Shown: positions 23,514 to 35,962, counted from the stretch's first letter. The stretch is DNA of 64,000 nt from Orientallactaga sibirica (GCA_036365145.1 JAEOAD010000040.1:9816501-9880500), one strand, 5' to 3'. Numbers and translations are program-made. The notes: a model not told the origin generated them from the letters alone.

Positions 23514-24094
23514 AAGAAATCAGGCTTTTACTCAATGTTTTATAGTTTTTTTTTTTTTAAATATAGGACTTACTAGATATTTCTGTTGAATTCTGTGTGT
23601 TTCATTATATAATTTGCTTATAGAATCCTATAATTAGGCAACAGCTCTACTGTAACAGAATGGCACAAGGTCCTCAAAGTATAAATTATAATCCAATTTT
23701 CTTATTTTCAATATACTATTTATAGATCTTTGGGTATATTTGTTTAGGAATATAAATAAAATAATACTTTACAAAGTGAGTGTTGTATAACCTAAAAAGG
23801 ATTAAGGAATGTAATCCACACCTATGTTTTTAGGACAGCTTGTACAAAGGAATGTTTATCATGTAATTTAGAATGTAAGATTTAGAAAACAGTTCCATAC
23901 TTTAATTTGATACACTATTCTTATGGATTTATGGCTAAATTTTAGACATGAATGTAAATTCATGATACCTAAAGAAATGATATCTTGTGATACCATGACA
24001 ACTGAATTCAAATGTCTATATTATTATTATTCATAATACACATTAATCAATACTGCATGAAAATGATTTAGCCTGCAAAGGTAATGTAACAAGG
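23514..24094. other. Unassigned stretch
   Basis: AT-rich, no recognised feature. Confidence 0.4.
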
Positions 24095-24442
24095 TGTGTG
24101 GCTTGAATCAAAGGCTCCTCATAAACTCATGTATTCTGAATGTTTTACCTCCAAATGTGACAATTTGGGATCTGGACCATTACAAGATGAGATGTGTATA
24201 AGAGGGCAGACTTAGGAGTGTTATAGCCAGCTCCCTGTTGGTAGAGTTCTGTCTGTTTTCTTTCTGCTGCTTTCCACCTGCTGTGGCAGAGGTGATGTCC
24301 AGCCTCTGCTCATGCCATGCTTTCCCTGCCATCATGAAGCTTCCCCTCAAGACTATAAGCCAAAATAATAATAACAAAATCTCCCATCAGCTTCTTTAGA
24401 TTGGGTGTTTTGTCCCAGCAATGCAAAGGTAACTAGAACCCA
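24095..24442 (+). mobile_element. ORR1-like MaLR solo LTR
   Basis: Plus-strand LTR: 'tgtgtggcttgaatcaaagg', 'gctgctttccacctgctgtg', 'gactataagccaaaataata' (polyadenylation region) and an end 'caatgcaaaggtaactagaa'. These are hallmark ORR1 blocks. Confidence 0.75.
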
Positions 24443-24590
24443 AGAAAATCATACTGCCTATTTATGGCCAATATGAACACTGAATTTCAAAGTAGAGTAC
24501 TTCACATAAGATTCTCATAGAGATGCTGTGTATGTGCATACATTCATAAGAAACCATTTGACTTTGAGCCACTCCTTTAAAAATAAATTG

Positions 24591-24938
24591 AGGGCTTGTG
24601 ACATGGTTCAGCGGATGAAACACTTAATGAGAAATCATGAAAACCTGAGTTCATATCCCCAGAACCCAAGTCAAGGTGGATGCAGCAGTGGACACATAGA
24701 ATCCTGTGGGATGGGAGGCAGAGGTGGGAGGCTCCTGGAAGCTCAGAGGCCATACAGCATAGTGTTCACAATAGACAAGAACATGACATTGCCTCAACCA
24801 AGATGGACACTAAAGACCAGCATTTGGGTTTGTCCTTTCATTACACACACACCCAAGCCTCAGGATGGGTGTGCCTGCATTCAGACACAAAAACACCCTC
24901 AGTTGAACATACATGCTTCAAACATACATAAAACATAA
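24591..24938 (+). mobile_element. B4-type composite SINE
   Basis: tRNA/ID-like head ('acatggttcagcggatgaaa...gagttcatatccccagaacc') joined to a B1-like body ('gggaggcagaggtgggaggc'), with a 3' end rich in CA/ACATACA. This is B4 organisation, well diverged. Confidence 0.65.
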
Positions 24939-26595
24939 CTTAAATGGATTTCAAAAAGAATGATTTTGCTGCTCATAAGTTTTCATTTTAAGGTATATTG
25001 AATGCTTATAAAGCATGAAAATTTATAAAATACCTGACACCTATTTGTATTTGTCTGATGTCATAAAAGTCTGTTTTAATCAGGGCTTACATTGCATATT
25101 CATTATTTGAGTTGTTTCAAATCAAATTTTCTTTGGATGAGTCCAGTGTGATATTGATTATTGTGATCAATGAAAGGAAGGGGGTGTTAAGAAGAAGGCA
25201 TGCTTCTCATTCTTTTGAATCCCTTAGTGAGTTACATAGTATCAAAAGAAGACAGCAGAGTTCAAACATTATGTAATTCAAAGAAGAGAATATTTTCTAT
25301 GGATGGAAGGTGAAATGTACTTTTAAGATAATTTTTTGAAAATTTGAAAGAATCTTACAGTAACAGTGTGCCCCCTTCATGTTTAAAGGTAGAGGAATCC
25401 AAGAAGACCAGATTATGGCTGGAATGGCAGGACTTTTGATGGCCATTATTTGTAGATTCTGCCACACTTTCCACACTTTGGGTTCAGTGTCTTTAAAAAG
25501 CAGGCCATCACCTTTAGCTCTCTGTTGAGTTTGTCTGATCTTCATTGTTTTTAAACAGCCCAGAATTCCATAGAAATATTTGAGAAATCATCCATTGTTT
25601 TGAAGGCACAGGAAAATAATCTTAAGCATGTATGAATTTGAGGAGAATCTGCACACAGGGGAGAATTTAGAATTCATCTGAATCCATTGAAATAATTAAA
25701 TCTTATGAACGAATATAATTTCCTCCATTATAACTGAATCCTTTTTTTGTTGATTGATAGGCAGTGGATTTTGTGTATCTTTTTAGTTCTTTAATTCTCA
25801 TTAAAAAGGTGATTTCAATTTCATCAAGAACATGATGAGAAGAAAGGATATAAACATACCTGTAAGAATATACTCATGGCTAGGTTTTAGAAAGAGATGG
25901 TAAATTGTTGTTAGTTTTTTTTTTTTTTCCTGCAGAATTTTACATATGCTTTGTTATCATTTGCAGGAAATTGTATAAGCTAGTTATTACTATTCCTATG
26001 ATTCTAGTGGGAAAGATGGAACTGAGGAAAGATAAATGACCTCTAATTAATGCAAAGACCCAGGGTGAATTATTAAGAATTTGGACCTGGTATTATACCT
26101 TACAATTCAGTTCTCATTCTCTTTCAATATGACCAGAGAAAGAGAGGTGCATATTCATGTGAAATCAATAGGTAGGAAGGTGAAGGCAGATAAATGGAAA
26201 TCTTGGGAAAATCTGAAAGAAGGACTGAGGTTGTCTTATAATTCTTGATCTTCTCTCCTGAAAAAGAAAAAGAAATAATAACTTGGAAGGAAACACTACT
26301 GGATCCAAGGGATCCAACATATCCTCTCATGGTGACTCTGTAGAATGGGGACTAAGTTGACGGTTGTTTCATGAAGCTATGGCTTTCCCAGTCAAATTGG
26401 GAGGAGGGCCTTAGCTGACATACCCCTTAGACCTAAGTAGATTTTGAGTATATCCATGATAATATACATTATGTTCATACTGGTAGAATATATGCATACA
26501 TGTATATATGTAAATATGTGAACATATATGTATAATTACATGCTAATAAGTTAGATTTTATAGTTGTGAAGTCTATGTTTATCGATTACTATTGT
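24939..26595. other. Unassigned stretch
   Basis: 1.6 kb AT-rich, with poly(T) at about 25915-25928 and an AT/TATG-rich patch at 26476-26540. No gene or retroelement recognised. Confidence 0.4.
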
Positions 26596-26736
26596 TATTT
26601 TTTTCAAGGCAGGGTCTCACTTTAGCCCAGGATGCCCTAGAATTCACTCTGTGGTCCAGGCTGGCCTCCAGCTCAGGATGATCCTCCTACTTCCACCTCC
26701 CAAGTGCTGGGTTAAACATGTACCATCACAACTGGT
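26596..26736 (-). mobile_element. B1-type SINE, diverged
   Basis: Minus-strand copy: 'caaggcagggtctcacttta', 'gatcctcctacttccacctc' and 'caagtgctgggttaaacatg' are the complement of B1 blocks. Confidence 0.78.
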
Positions 26737-27764
26737 TCTCAATTATTTTTCAGTTGTATAAAGAAATTTCTATGTTGTTGGATGAGTACATCTAATATTG
26801 TGATACTCTTTAGTGAGTCAAATAATCAGTGAACTGTGCAAAATTCTTCTCACAGTCCACATTTTCATTAGAACCATTTTTTCCATGATGTTAAAAGCTC
26901 AAATTCTTGACCTTTAGATTCTTAGCTTATTTTTTTAATTTGTTAAATTTTTATACTATTAAGCAGTGTATCTTCTTGAAATTCAAAATGAAGTTAATTC
27001 TTTTCTGCATTGCTTTCTGTTGATTTGGGTATGGCAAATTTTGGAGATATTTTACTGTGGGAAATGGCCTTATAAGGCATGCCATTCCTTGTCATCTCAG
27101 ACAAGTGTTTATGAAGCTGCTGAGCATTCTGAGCAACATGGGATTTCATTTACCTGGTGCCAGGTTGAGGTATGTTACTGATGAAGAACAATAGCTATGG
27201 AGTCAATTTTTTGGGGGGGGCAGGGCACTTGAATCTAGTTTGTGTTTCTTATTGCATTTAATTAAATTATTGCAATGATTTGATGAGTTACTCCACATAA
27301 ATTATCCAAACTAGAGAAGCACATGGTGGATGACATGCAGGGATTACTTTTGCATCTCAATGATATTTCAATGTTTGATGAACACTTTTAAAATATTGTA
27401 TGTCTTAATTTATGATGTGATATAATAATATGTTCTTGTGAAAAGCCAAGAAGTAAATAAATATTTTCAGCTACTTAAGCCATAGGATCTCTGATGCAAT
27501 GGCTTACCATCAGAAAACAAAAAAAAACAAAAAAAACAAAAACAGAAACAGTCATTGATTGATTGTATATGGATGAGTGAGAGTAGTTCTCTTCCAAATA
27601 AGATTTGTCTATATAAATATGTGATGAGCCAGGTTTATACCACATGTCATAGTTTGTTAATCTCAGGTGTAGGACAGTACTTTAGTTCTTTTAAAAATTT
27701 GGAAGATGCCATCAAACATAGTTATCTCATGTAACTAGAAACTTATGAAAAGACAAGAGTTTTT
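26737..27764. other. Unassigned stretch
   Basis: AT-rich, with a C/A-type simple patch at 27520-27550. No gene recognised. Confidence 0.4.
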
Positions 27765-28443
27765 AAATTTTATTTATTTTTATTGAGAATTTTAAACTGT
27801 AAACATACAGATTTCTGCCTATTTATCCTTTCTGGTCACCAATGATTTCATGATGACCTTTGTCTTTTGAGGATAATCTTTCTTTCCTGTTATGTAGTTC
27901 TTTATTCTTTTGGACCTCCTGTCAATGTGGATGTGCTCAGAACAGGCTGATGTTGCAGAGGTTTCAGTAACCATCAGCAGGTATGGTTTCATGCAGGGAG
28001 GACAGTGCCCTACAGTATTGCTATACACCCTGTACCTCTTACATTCTTTTTACACCATCTTCTACAATGTATCCTGGAGCCTTGGGGAGAGGTATAGAAG
28101 TCTCTTTAGTGTTGAGCTCTCACCAGCTTTTTCTTTTTTACTTTGATGAGTTTTGAGTCTCCTCAATGTCTACAGCCATATCCATAGATGAGGCTACCTG
28201 GCTTGCAATAACAGCATCACTTATATTCTCTCCATGACTACCTCTGTCATTTTCCCTGAGTCGTGGTGGGTGAGATAGAGGTGTCTTTTCCAGTGTCAAG
28301 TCTTGGGCTTTCTCTTCTTGTTATTATTATGATGAGTCTTTGGTCTCCCTGGTATTTGCTGCCATCTGTAGAAAGAAGTTTCTTTATCCAAATATCAGAT
28401 CAGAATTAATCAAAGAGGATAAACATGAACACTTAGAAGGTTG
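27765..28443 (-). mobile_element. L1 3' untranslated region, distal part
   Basis: On the minus strand this ends at about 27765 in 'ctcaataaaaataaataaaa', an AATAAA-bearing L1 3' terminus. The preceding text ('gttttgagtctcctcaatgt' on the plus strand) matches in order a second diverged copy at 59120-59500. Non-coding. It continues beyond the SINE at 28688. Confidence 0.62.
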
Positions 28444-28472
28444 CTTTTTAAAATATTTTTATTTATTTACTT

Positions 28473-28503
<31 letters not shown>

Positions 28504-28687
28504 AAAGAAAGAGAGAAGAGATACAGAGAAAAAATGGGCACCCCATGGCCTCCAGCTGCTGCAAACTTAGACAGGAGGATGTGCCACTTTGTGCACCTGG
28601 CTATACGTAGGCATTGCAGAATCGAACCCCGGTCATTAAGCTTTGCAGGCAAGCATCTTAATTACTTAGCCATATTTCCAGTCCTAC
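28444..28687 (-). mobile_element. tRNA-derived SINE, type I, nested in L1
   Basis: Minus-strand copy with a (GA)n tract at 28472-28498 and head complement 'agccatatttccagtcct'. The short repeat 'aaggttg' on both sides (28437-28443, 28688-28694) may be the target-site duplication. The L1 sequence resumes directly after it. Confidence 0.85.
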
Positions 28688-28945
28688 AAGGTTGTTGGAT
28701 GGGCATAATGTCTCTGTTTTCTTAAAGGACCAAGGAGGCTTCCATCTTGGATTGATGATCTTCCATGCCATAGTTTTCAGTACCAGGCATTGATTTCCTC
28801 CCACTATGAGGGCTGTATATTCAATCATAGAGCAGTTAATAACCCCCCCCCCAAAACTTATGTGGCACTATTGCACCACTGGGCACATATTACTTGGCTG
28901 GTTGATTTTGTAGCTTGCAGGATCTACTGCTTGTTCAGACTGCAC

Positions 28946-28979
<34 letters not shown>

Positions 28980-29115
28980 CAGAAATTCACATAGTGCTTT
29001 CCATCACTGTGGACACTATCCAACAGGGAGGTGACTTCTATCTCAGGTTCACCTTGATATCTCAGTGTCATGAAACTGTAGTCTGTGGTATCATCAGCAA
29101 TAGTAGCCTACCATC
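28688..29115 (-). mobile_element. L1 3' untranslated region, proximal part
   Basis: Continuation of the L1 segment. The text around 28775-28850 is the reverse complement of 43830-43920: 'cagtaccaggcattgatttc' here against 'catgcctggtactgaaaaac' there. It therefore lies in the opposite orientation to that copy. A poly(T) run interrupts it at about 28949-28977. Confidence 0.62.
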
Positions 29116-29116
29116 T

Positions 29117-29212
29117 TACCTTTAATACTGGCACTGGGGAAGATGAGGTAGGAATCACCATGAGTTTGAGGCCACCCTAGGATAGACTGAAACCCTGATT
29201 CAAAAACACAAA
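29117..29212 (+). mobile_element. Degenerate B1 SINE
   Basis: 'cctttaatactggcactggg' and 'caccatgagtttgaggccac' followed by 'gaaaccctgattcaaaaaca' keep the B1 order with an internal deletion. Confidence 0.65.
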
Positions 29213-29357
29213 TGTTTTGACATTTTAATTGCAAATGTAAAATGATTTAAAGTGATCAATAATATTTATGTGTCCTATTTCAACACTCAAAATAAAGCAC
29301 CTAAGAAACCTAATTAGGTGAAATTCTAAATAGAGATCTATTAAAAGTAAGTGGTTA

Positions 29358-29488
29358 GCTATGCCTGGTGATACCTGCCTGTAATCCCCATGTGGTGGAG
29401 GCTAAGGCAGGAGGATCATGAATTTCAAGTTAGCTTGGGCAAAATAATGAGACATTGTCCCTCTCTCTCTGAAAAAAAAAATAAAAGG
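29358..29488 (+). mobile_element. B1-type SINE, old
   Basis: 'agctatgcctggtgatacct', 'gcctgtaatcccc', 'aaggcaggaggatcatgaat' and 'agcttgggcaaaataatgag', with a CT-rich and A-rich end. Confidence 0.72.
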
Positions 29489-30344
29489 AACAAGTCTTCA
29501 ATCAGGTTTTTAAATTGAACATTAAAAATAGCTTAGCATAAAATATGAAAATCTGTAACTAATTATTTTTTCCATGTTCATGAATAGTATTGGGCACATT
29601 CTCATTTTAAATAGTACATGTTGAAAGTGGTTTTAATGGTTGATGTAGCTATAAATTTGAATAACAGATTTAAGAAATCTAATGCTGTATGTACATATAT
29701 ATATAGCATTTTACTAAATCTAAAATGTAGTGGGATATCATGAGTTTTAGTCATAATCATTTTCTTCAGTATAAGTGAATCTTTGAAAATACTCAATAAA
29801 AAATTACTAGTAGAATTGACAGGATATTGAAAATGTTTCACTCTTATTATCTCTATGTGTCATGTATTATACTCCCCCATCTATGGAGGACAAGGAGTGG
29901 GTGGAGAAGATGGAAGGGATTAGAAACAGAGAAAGAGGAAATGTGAAGTGAAATAAGTATATTAGTAACACTTGGCATTTTTCTGCTTGTGACACTCAAG
30001 AAGGATTATGCAATTGGAAAATAATCTTTCAAAGCAGATAGTGATGTAGTAAAAGATTTCTCATTCTTTTACCAGCCTTGCTATCTCATTTTCATTTAGT
30101 CTGTAGTGTTACTAACCTTGCAAGCATTCAGAAGTTGATATAGGGTGAGTAAAAGAGGTTTCAAGACATTCAAATAAAGTTTGATCCATAGAATTATTAA
30201 TGGGAAAGAACAAAGAAATACACTGTGTTTGTCCTGCAGTTTCCTTTTGCCTATGCTTCTGATGGAAGGATAGAGAAAGAATAAAAAAAGTACATCTGTT
30301 GAAATGAGTGTGGATGGAAGACCACTGCTGGTCACCCATTTACA
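29489..30344. other. Unassigned stretch
   Basis: AT-rich, with no recognised gene or repeat. Confidence 0.4.
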
Positions 30345-30355
30345 TTAGCCTCCAC

Positions 30356-30779
30356 TTTTTTTTTTTTTTTTTTTTTTTCTCCAGTTTTGCAAAACAGCAA
30401 TGAGTTTGTTTGGGTTAGTTAAAGAGCCCAGATAAGATGAGGTAGGTAGATAGGGGTTACTTAAGGGAGTTTTAAAATCATCTGTGCTCCCCTGCCCCCC
30501 AACAATCAAACAAGGAAACAGCAGCCAGCCAGCCATCCACCTAAGTCAGAACAGTTCATTGTTCGGCATGTGTCTGACTTCTGCCATTGTGCTGTCAGTC
30601 CTGCCTGTTCAGCGGCTTGGGCAGTACAGCTCTGCGGTTGGCATCCCGAGGTAACCAGGGCCTGCCTTTCTTCCACGCACCATCTTGAGCGCAGAGATGA
30701 TCCACATCATGAGTTGAAGGGAGGGCCAGGCAGGAACTTTCATCCCAGCACTGGGGAACGGGCAGTTCGCCTTGAGTTT
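30356..30779 (-). pseudogene. Small retrocopy (processed pseudogene) of an unidentified transcript
   Basis: Read on the minus strand, about 400 bp of fairly GC-rich sequence ends in a poly(A) tail of 23 A (T-run 30356-30378 on the plus strand). The insert is bounded by identical 11-mers 'ttagcctccac' at 30345-30355 and 30780-30790. This is the signature of L1-mediated retrotransposition of an mRNA. It is neither of the two local SINE families nor L1 that I recognise. A frame stays open for about 60 codons from the 5' end to a stop at 30595-30597. A second frame is open nearly as long, so coding origin is not proven. The last 200 bp look like 3' untranslated sequence. No canonical AATAAA is seen just before the tail. 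The parent gene is not recognised; the copy is 5'-truncated and has no promoter of its own that I can see. Confidence 0.6.
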
Positions 30780-30790
30780 TTAGCCTCCAC

Positions 30791-31370
30791 ATGTTGACTG
30801 GAACTCTGGAAAACATGCACATTCTAAGCTTTTCTACTTGGATCTGGTAGAAAACCCCTACAGAGTACAGGAGGAGATAGCATTGTCAGACTACCCTAAT
30901 CCATCAAAATTAGTATTTATCAGTGACACCGAATATGGGGTTAAGTGCCACTGGGTCTGTAGTGGGAACCACATAGACAGATAGATACAGCTCTGGAGTG
31001 GAGGATGGACAAGAGAATTAGGTGTAAGAAAGATTTACAGATTTAGATATCTTTAAATAGGAGGTCAGGCATAGAGGTCAGCATCAGGTCAGCTTGAAGA
31101 GAACTTTTACAAAATATATACAATTAAAATTCTGAAAGATTTTAGTTTTATAATTATTTTTTATATTTCAGTGACAGAAAATGATAGGGCCATCTGAGGC
31201 CAAGGGTATGCGATATTTTCTTGCAGACAAGCTGGTGCAGATAGATAACTAAGGCAGGAGTAACGTCTCCCTTATTCCACTTCAGTGTGAGTAGAGCCAG
31301 CCACACATCTTGTACCCTGTACACCCAGTTGACTTAATTACTATTTCTTTAATGACAGCCCTGAGGGGTG
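30791..31370. other. Unassigned stretch
   Basis: Mixed-composition DNA without a recognised gene or repeat. Confidence 0.4.
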
Positions 31371-31583
31371 GGAGGGAGGGTTCAGAAAGTAAACTGTCTC
31401 ATCAGCATCAAGACACAAGTCAAATCCCCAGCACCCATGTGAGTGGGTGTGGTGGTGTGTTACTATAATTCTATCTCTGGGCAGGTATAGACAGGGGAAT
31501 CCCTAGTCCTTAATGGTTAGCTTCTTTAGCCAAACCAGTGGGTTTGAGGCTCAGGGAAGAGAACCATTCTCAAAATATAAGCC
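31371..31583 (+). mobile_element. B4-type composite SINE
   Basis: tRNA-like head to 'aaatccccagcacccatgtg', then 'gagtgggtgtggtggtgtgt' and a diverged B1-like body ending 'gaaccattctcaaaatataa'. Confidence 0.7.
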
Positions 31584-31587
31584 GGAA

Positions 31588-31925
31588 GGGCTGGAGAGGT
31601 GGCTCACTTCCTCCACTTCCTGCACAAGCATGAGGGTTGGACGAGGGCTGAGAATGCCTGCATTCAATTGTCCGTATCTCATATAAACAGCTGGGCACAG
31701 TCACATATGCCTGTAATACCAGCCCCTCAAAAGACCAGGTGAAAGAGCAATAGAGTAGGACAGCTGACTTTCTGCTCTAGACACCACAGGAGAGAGACCC
31801 CTGCCACAGACAAGCTTATGGGGTTCCACAAGGGCATATGCATGGGCATACACCCCCACACTATACATTTTCACCTACATGTGTACCCACAAACATATAG
31901 ACCCATATACACATGTACATGACAC
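31588..31925 (+). mobile_element. B4-type composite SINE with CA-rich end
   Basis: Head 'gggctggagaggtggctcac', B1-like middle 'agctgggcacagtcacatat...cctgtaataccagcccctca', then a degenerate CA/ACAT-rich end (31845-31925). Same orientation as, and abutting, the previous one. Confidence 0.7.
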
Positions 31926-31949
31926 ACATGAACAACAAAACAAATCCAT

Positions 31950-32190
31950 GTGTAGCAGACAGCTTCAGCTTTGCTGAGATGAACTCCAGACCAGGCACAG
32001 TTATAGAGGAAGGGATTTATTATAGCTTACAGATCCAGGGGAAGTTCCATAATGGCACCCATCACCACACCTTAGGGCTGGACCCTAAGATCCACCCAGT
32101 GACATTGCCTCCAGCCAGGTGGCTGCAGATGCAAACAACAAACCAATAAAATGCTGAATATATTGGGGGACATCTATTCAAACTACCACA
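31950..32190 (-). mobile_element. MaLR LTR, minus strand (first of three)
   Basis: 'agggatttattatagcttac', 'agatccaggggaagttccat', 'ggtggctgcagatgcaaaca' and 'ctattcaaactaccacacc' are complement MaLR blocks. Confidence 0.6.
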
Positions 32191-32194
32191 CCAT

Positions 32195-32530
32195 GACATT
32201 GGCAGAATAAGTTATGAGAAATATAAAATTATTATTTCTTACAGTTCTGAAAGCTGAATAGTCCAAGTTATAACTGATTGTCAGTTCTGTGTCTATGGAG
32301 CATGTGATTTGTGCTTCCAAAGAGTGTCGTGGTATCGTCATCACGTGGGAGAGGACAATGAGCTGCCTGGCTGATTATCATAAGATCACAGGTCCAGTTC
32401 TGAGAGTTCCTCTCCTGTGACTGAATCATCTATAGAGGCCCTACGTTTCGACTCTGATGACATAGTTTAATGTAAGAATTTGGGGGAGGGGCATGCTGAG
32501 ACCACAGCACTCCTAGAAGTCAATTTTGGA
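32195..32530 (-). mobile_element. MaLR-like LTR, minus strand (second of three)
   Basis: 'attatttcttacagttctga' and the GC-mixed text to 'gaccacagcactcctagaag' follow the layout of a diverged MaLR complement. Assignment is weaker than for its neighbours. Confidence 0.42.
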
Positions 32531-32621
32531 AAGAGGGAACTGTAACAAAAACAATATATGATAGGTTGAATATCTTTTTATTTAGATAGACAATTCCTTG
32601 AAGGGTGTCCACTTAATATTC

Positions 32622-32754
32622 CTATAACAATATACTTGAAATTGGGCAACTTCATAAAGAAAAGTGGTTTATTTAGTTCACAGGTCTGGAAGAGAAGAAG
32701 ACTATCATTTGATGGTTTTCTTAAGAATCTTAAGGTGAGGACTGCCTATCTATC

Positions 32755-32797
<43 letters not shown>

Positions 32798-32960
32798 ATC
32801 TATCATCTATCATCTATCATCTATAATGTGTTTTTTCTTGGTACATACTAGTTTTTAATCCTAGGTGTTCAACCCCAATGACCTTATCTAATGTCAATCA
32901 CAAACCAAAGACTACACTGCTAAATTGCACAGCCATCTTAAGTGTATACCACCTAATAAC
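32622..32960 (-). mobile_element. MaLR-like LTR, minus strand (third of three)
   Basis: 'gaaattgggcaacttcataa' and 'gtggtttatttagttcacag' are standard complement-LTR text. The body is interrupted by the TATC array. Confidence 0.55.
32747..32824. repeat. Compound (TATC)n-(TATCATC)n microsatellite
   Basis: A tetramer array passes into four or five heptamer units 'tatcatc', all inside an old LTR. Confidence 0.94.
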
Positions 32961-33831
32961 TCGCATTAGCGATTGCATTTTAGCATTATGCCTTTGTTGG
33001 ACAAAGGCTTCAAAATTATTACATTGGTTTAACTTTAAAGCAAATTATATATCAAATAAATATACCCATGCACTGATGAAAGGTAATGGAGTGTATACTA
33101 AAGTAAAGAAATTAGATACAGTTGAAAAGTAGTAAATTGGATTCTTAAAACTTATTTCCAGGATACTATTATAATTTAGAAATACTTTCTGGATTCAATA
33201 TTTTATTACAGACATCTTGATAGCAGGTATAAACTACAGAATAGTAAAATATTTAATGTAATCATCATAGTAAATGAGATAAGGAGCATGGAACTTACCA
33301 CATCAATAAGACATTAAGTCACTACTTCAAAACTCTCCTGCAAGTTATTAACATATGTATTTTAATCATTTACTTAAAATTGTTTTCTTAAGTATTTCCT
33401 GAGTACCTCATGTGAACATGAGCACTAAAATATATATAATGAGAATGCTTTACCTTTGGGGAGCTTCTTATTTAAGTTCACACAATTTTATTGCTTGTAA
33501 AATTAGATATTAACTCAAAGATATCAGTAGATAAGACCTAATCTTGTGCAAATAAATTATAAAAACTGAGGGAAAATCATCATAATTTTAACTGGAAATA
33601 CATAGGTTATATGTAAATTCATAATTTATATGCTAGCTTGAGGCAGAAATGAAGATAAAATGAGCACAGAGCTTGTAAGCATTGAGGTATGCCATAAGAT
33701 ACTGCATGGAATATATGAGCTGGTACAAAAATAATAGTAATATACAGAATTTGTGTAACATTAACAACTCCATTATAGAATTATTTTCTTCATCTCTATA
33801 TAACCTGACCCAGAGCTAGGAAATGAAGGGC
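32961..33831. other. Unassigned AT-rich stretch
   Basis: Strongly AT-rich, nothing recognised. Confidence 0.4.
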
Positions 33832-34155
33832 TATTGAGTGCCTGATATTTGTGCCACAGTAATGCTCATGTACTCAAAATTCTAACCCATAACACCCTGG
33901 TAGGAGGTAGCACCTTGGGGAGGACATCAGGACATAACAGTGGATCCCTCATAAATGAAATCAGTTCCCCGCCAGGGACTCTGGCAGGTCCTCTGTCTGT
34001 TTCTGTCGTGAGGTTATACAAATAAAAGTGTGCTACATGCAGTCTGGAAGAGGACCATCACCCCAACCCAGCCGTGTGGGCACCCTAATCTTGGACTCCT
34101 CTCCTGAGGTAAATCAACATCATTGTAACTTTTCACAGCCCAAACGGATGAAGAC
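33832..34155 (+). mobile_element. MaLR LTR (MLT1/MST-like)
   Basis: Plus-strand LTR with 'aacagtggatccctcataaa', 'ctaatcttggactcctctcc' and the 3' terminal block 'acagcccaaacggatgaaga'. Solo. Confidence 0.6.
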
Positions 34156-35297
34156 AGTTTTATCCATACTTGAACTGTCATATTAAAGTTCCTGAGCCAC
34201 GCACTTTACAAGACTGATCTGCCAAGCAGAAACTTCTTCCAGTGTTCATATTTTGAAAGCATGATGAGAAAAAAACAAGACACGTCATGTAACAGCAATA
34301 TAAATGTTAACACTTTTGGTATCATTTGATTCGGCTCTAAGTATGGGTGTTCTTCATTTTGTTTGTTTCCTGTCCATTCTATCATGCAGTGATAATGTTA
34401 CACCATAAAATCATGAGGACCCTAACACATCAACACCAGATGAGAGTGCCATATACATTAGAGGAACGTTATCAGCAAAGCTTTCTAAAATTCAAAGAAC
34501 TTACTTATCTCTCCAGTTCAAGAGCATGGATTAATGACAGTGTAATTCCAGAATACCCAGTGCATCACCATTGGGGAAGTTAAGAATTTAGAAGGGTTTT
34601 TGAAGGTACCATTATATGAAGAATAATGCTTGTAATTTAATATAGGTTAGGGATACTTAGAATGATATATGGCAGCCCCGAGCTGACTGTCTGGCTGAAG
34701 AACAGTCCTTGAACTGGAGAAGATGTACTCGTTATAGCACAGAGTTTGGGCCTGCCATCCATTTGGAGGTGACTTCAAGTGTTGAGTGAGATGCTAAACC
34801 AAGGAAACCTAGTGGCATATATTATTCAACCCAAAACCTCATGACACACATTTTCCTTCCAAAGACTAGCCAACACCAAATAGGGTAAATTAGTTAACAG
34901 CATTAGTCAATTTCCCAGTGAGATAAATAAATTAGTGATTAAAAAAAAAAAAGGAGGGTTACTTGGCAAAAATCAACAGTGATATCTAACACATCACACA
35001 GTTCTAGATATTAGCTGGGAGCCCTGAAGCCGTCACATCTAGAGGACATCACTATATAAGGACACACATAGAATAATTTGTAGGAAAGGAGGAACTTCAG
35101 TGTGTTATGATAATCTGAGGATGTTGGGAAAAAAAGCATGGAATTGTGGGACCACTTTTTCTTTAGTACTCCTGCGGTCTTTAGTGGAAAGATATATTAC
35201 AAACACTTAAAATAGACTGAATATTGAAGAACTACAGAAGAAGAAATATTTTCCTGTACTTTTTTTCCATATGTGGTTATTTCAAAGAACATTGCAG

Positions 35298-35303
<6 letters not shown>
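34156..35303. other. Unassigned stretch
   Basis: No recognised gene. One run of 12 A near 34941. Confidence 0.4.

Positions 35304-35334
<31 letters not shown>
35304..35334. repeat. (GA)n microsatellite
   Basis: Array of about 15 GA units, not attached to a recognisable SINE. Confidence 0.93.
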
Positions 35335-35342
<8 letters not shown>

Positions 35343-35962
35343 GCAGTGAGCCAAAATCTTTTGTTAATTTCAGTAATTTCTATATTTTCATGATAAATTT
35401 CATAGTATTAAACACACAACTGCACACTATTGTAACCCTGAGCCCTCTTCCTACTAAGTGGCTTTGGGAGAGAGCGTGTTTGGGGTTTCTGGAAAAGAAA
35501 TAAGATGACGTAAAGCTGAAATTCTCAAGTGATTATATATTTAGATCTCAACAAAAGAGACAGGGTTCTAACACTTGATAATGTACTTCTGGGTACTATG
35601 GTTGATAATACAATATAAAATATTCCACTGTCCTCATATTTTCTTAGGTTAGACCTTTGCATGTAATATTTTCACGTTTATGTTTTTGATCACTTGTTTT
35701 TGAATCATGATGTCACTAAAACTGTTCAAAATTATACGGTCAACTTGAATATAACCTTAAGCAAATTTACTTTCAAAGAGAGAGTCAAGGAAGTGGATAT
35801 AAAGGTAGGAAAGAATTTTTTAATAAATTAGAAAATGGCAATTATATTTAAATCTTCCAAATACTTGAAATCACAAAAATGATCTTAATATTTCCTTAAT
35901 CATACAGCATCAACATTCATAGTTCTACAACATGTGCTCATCATTTGTCTCCATTTCATATA
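35335..35962. other. Unassigned stretch
   Basis: AT-rich, nothing recognised. Confidence 0.4.
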
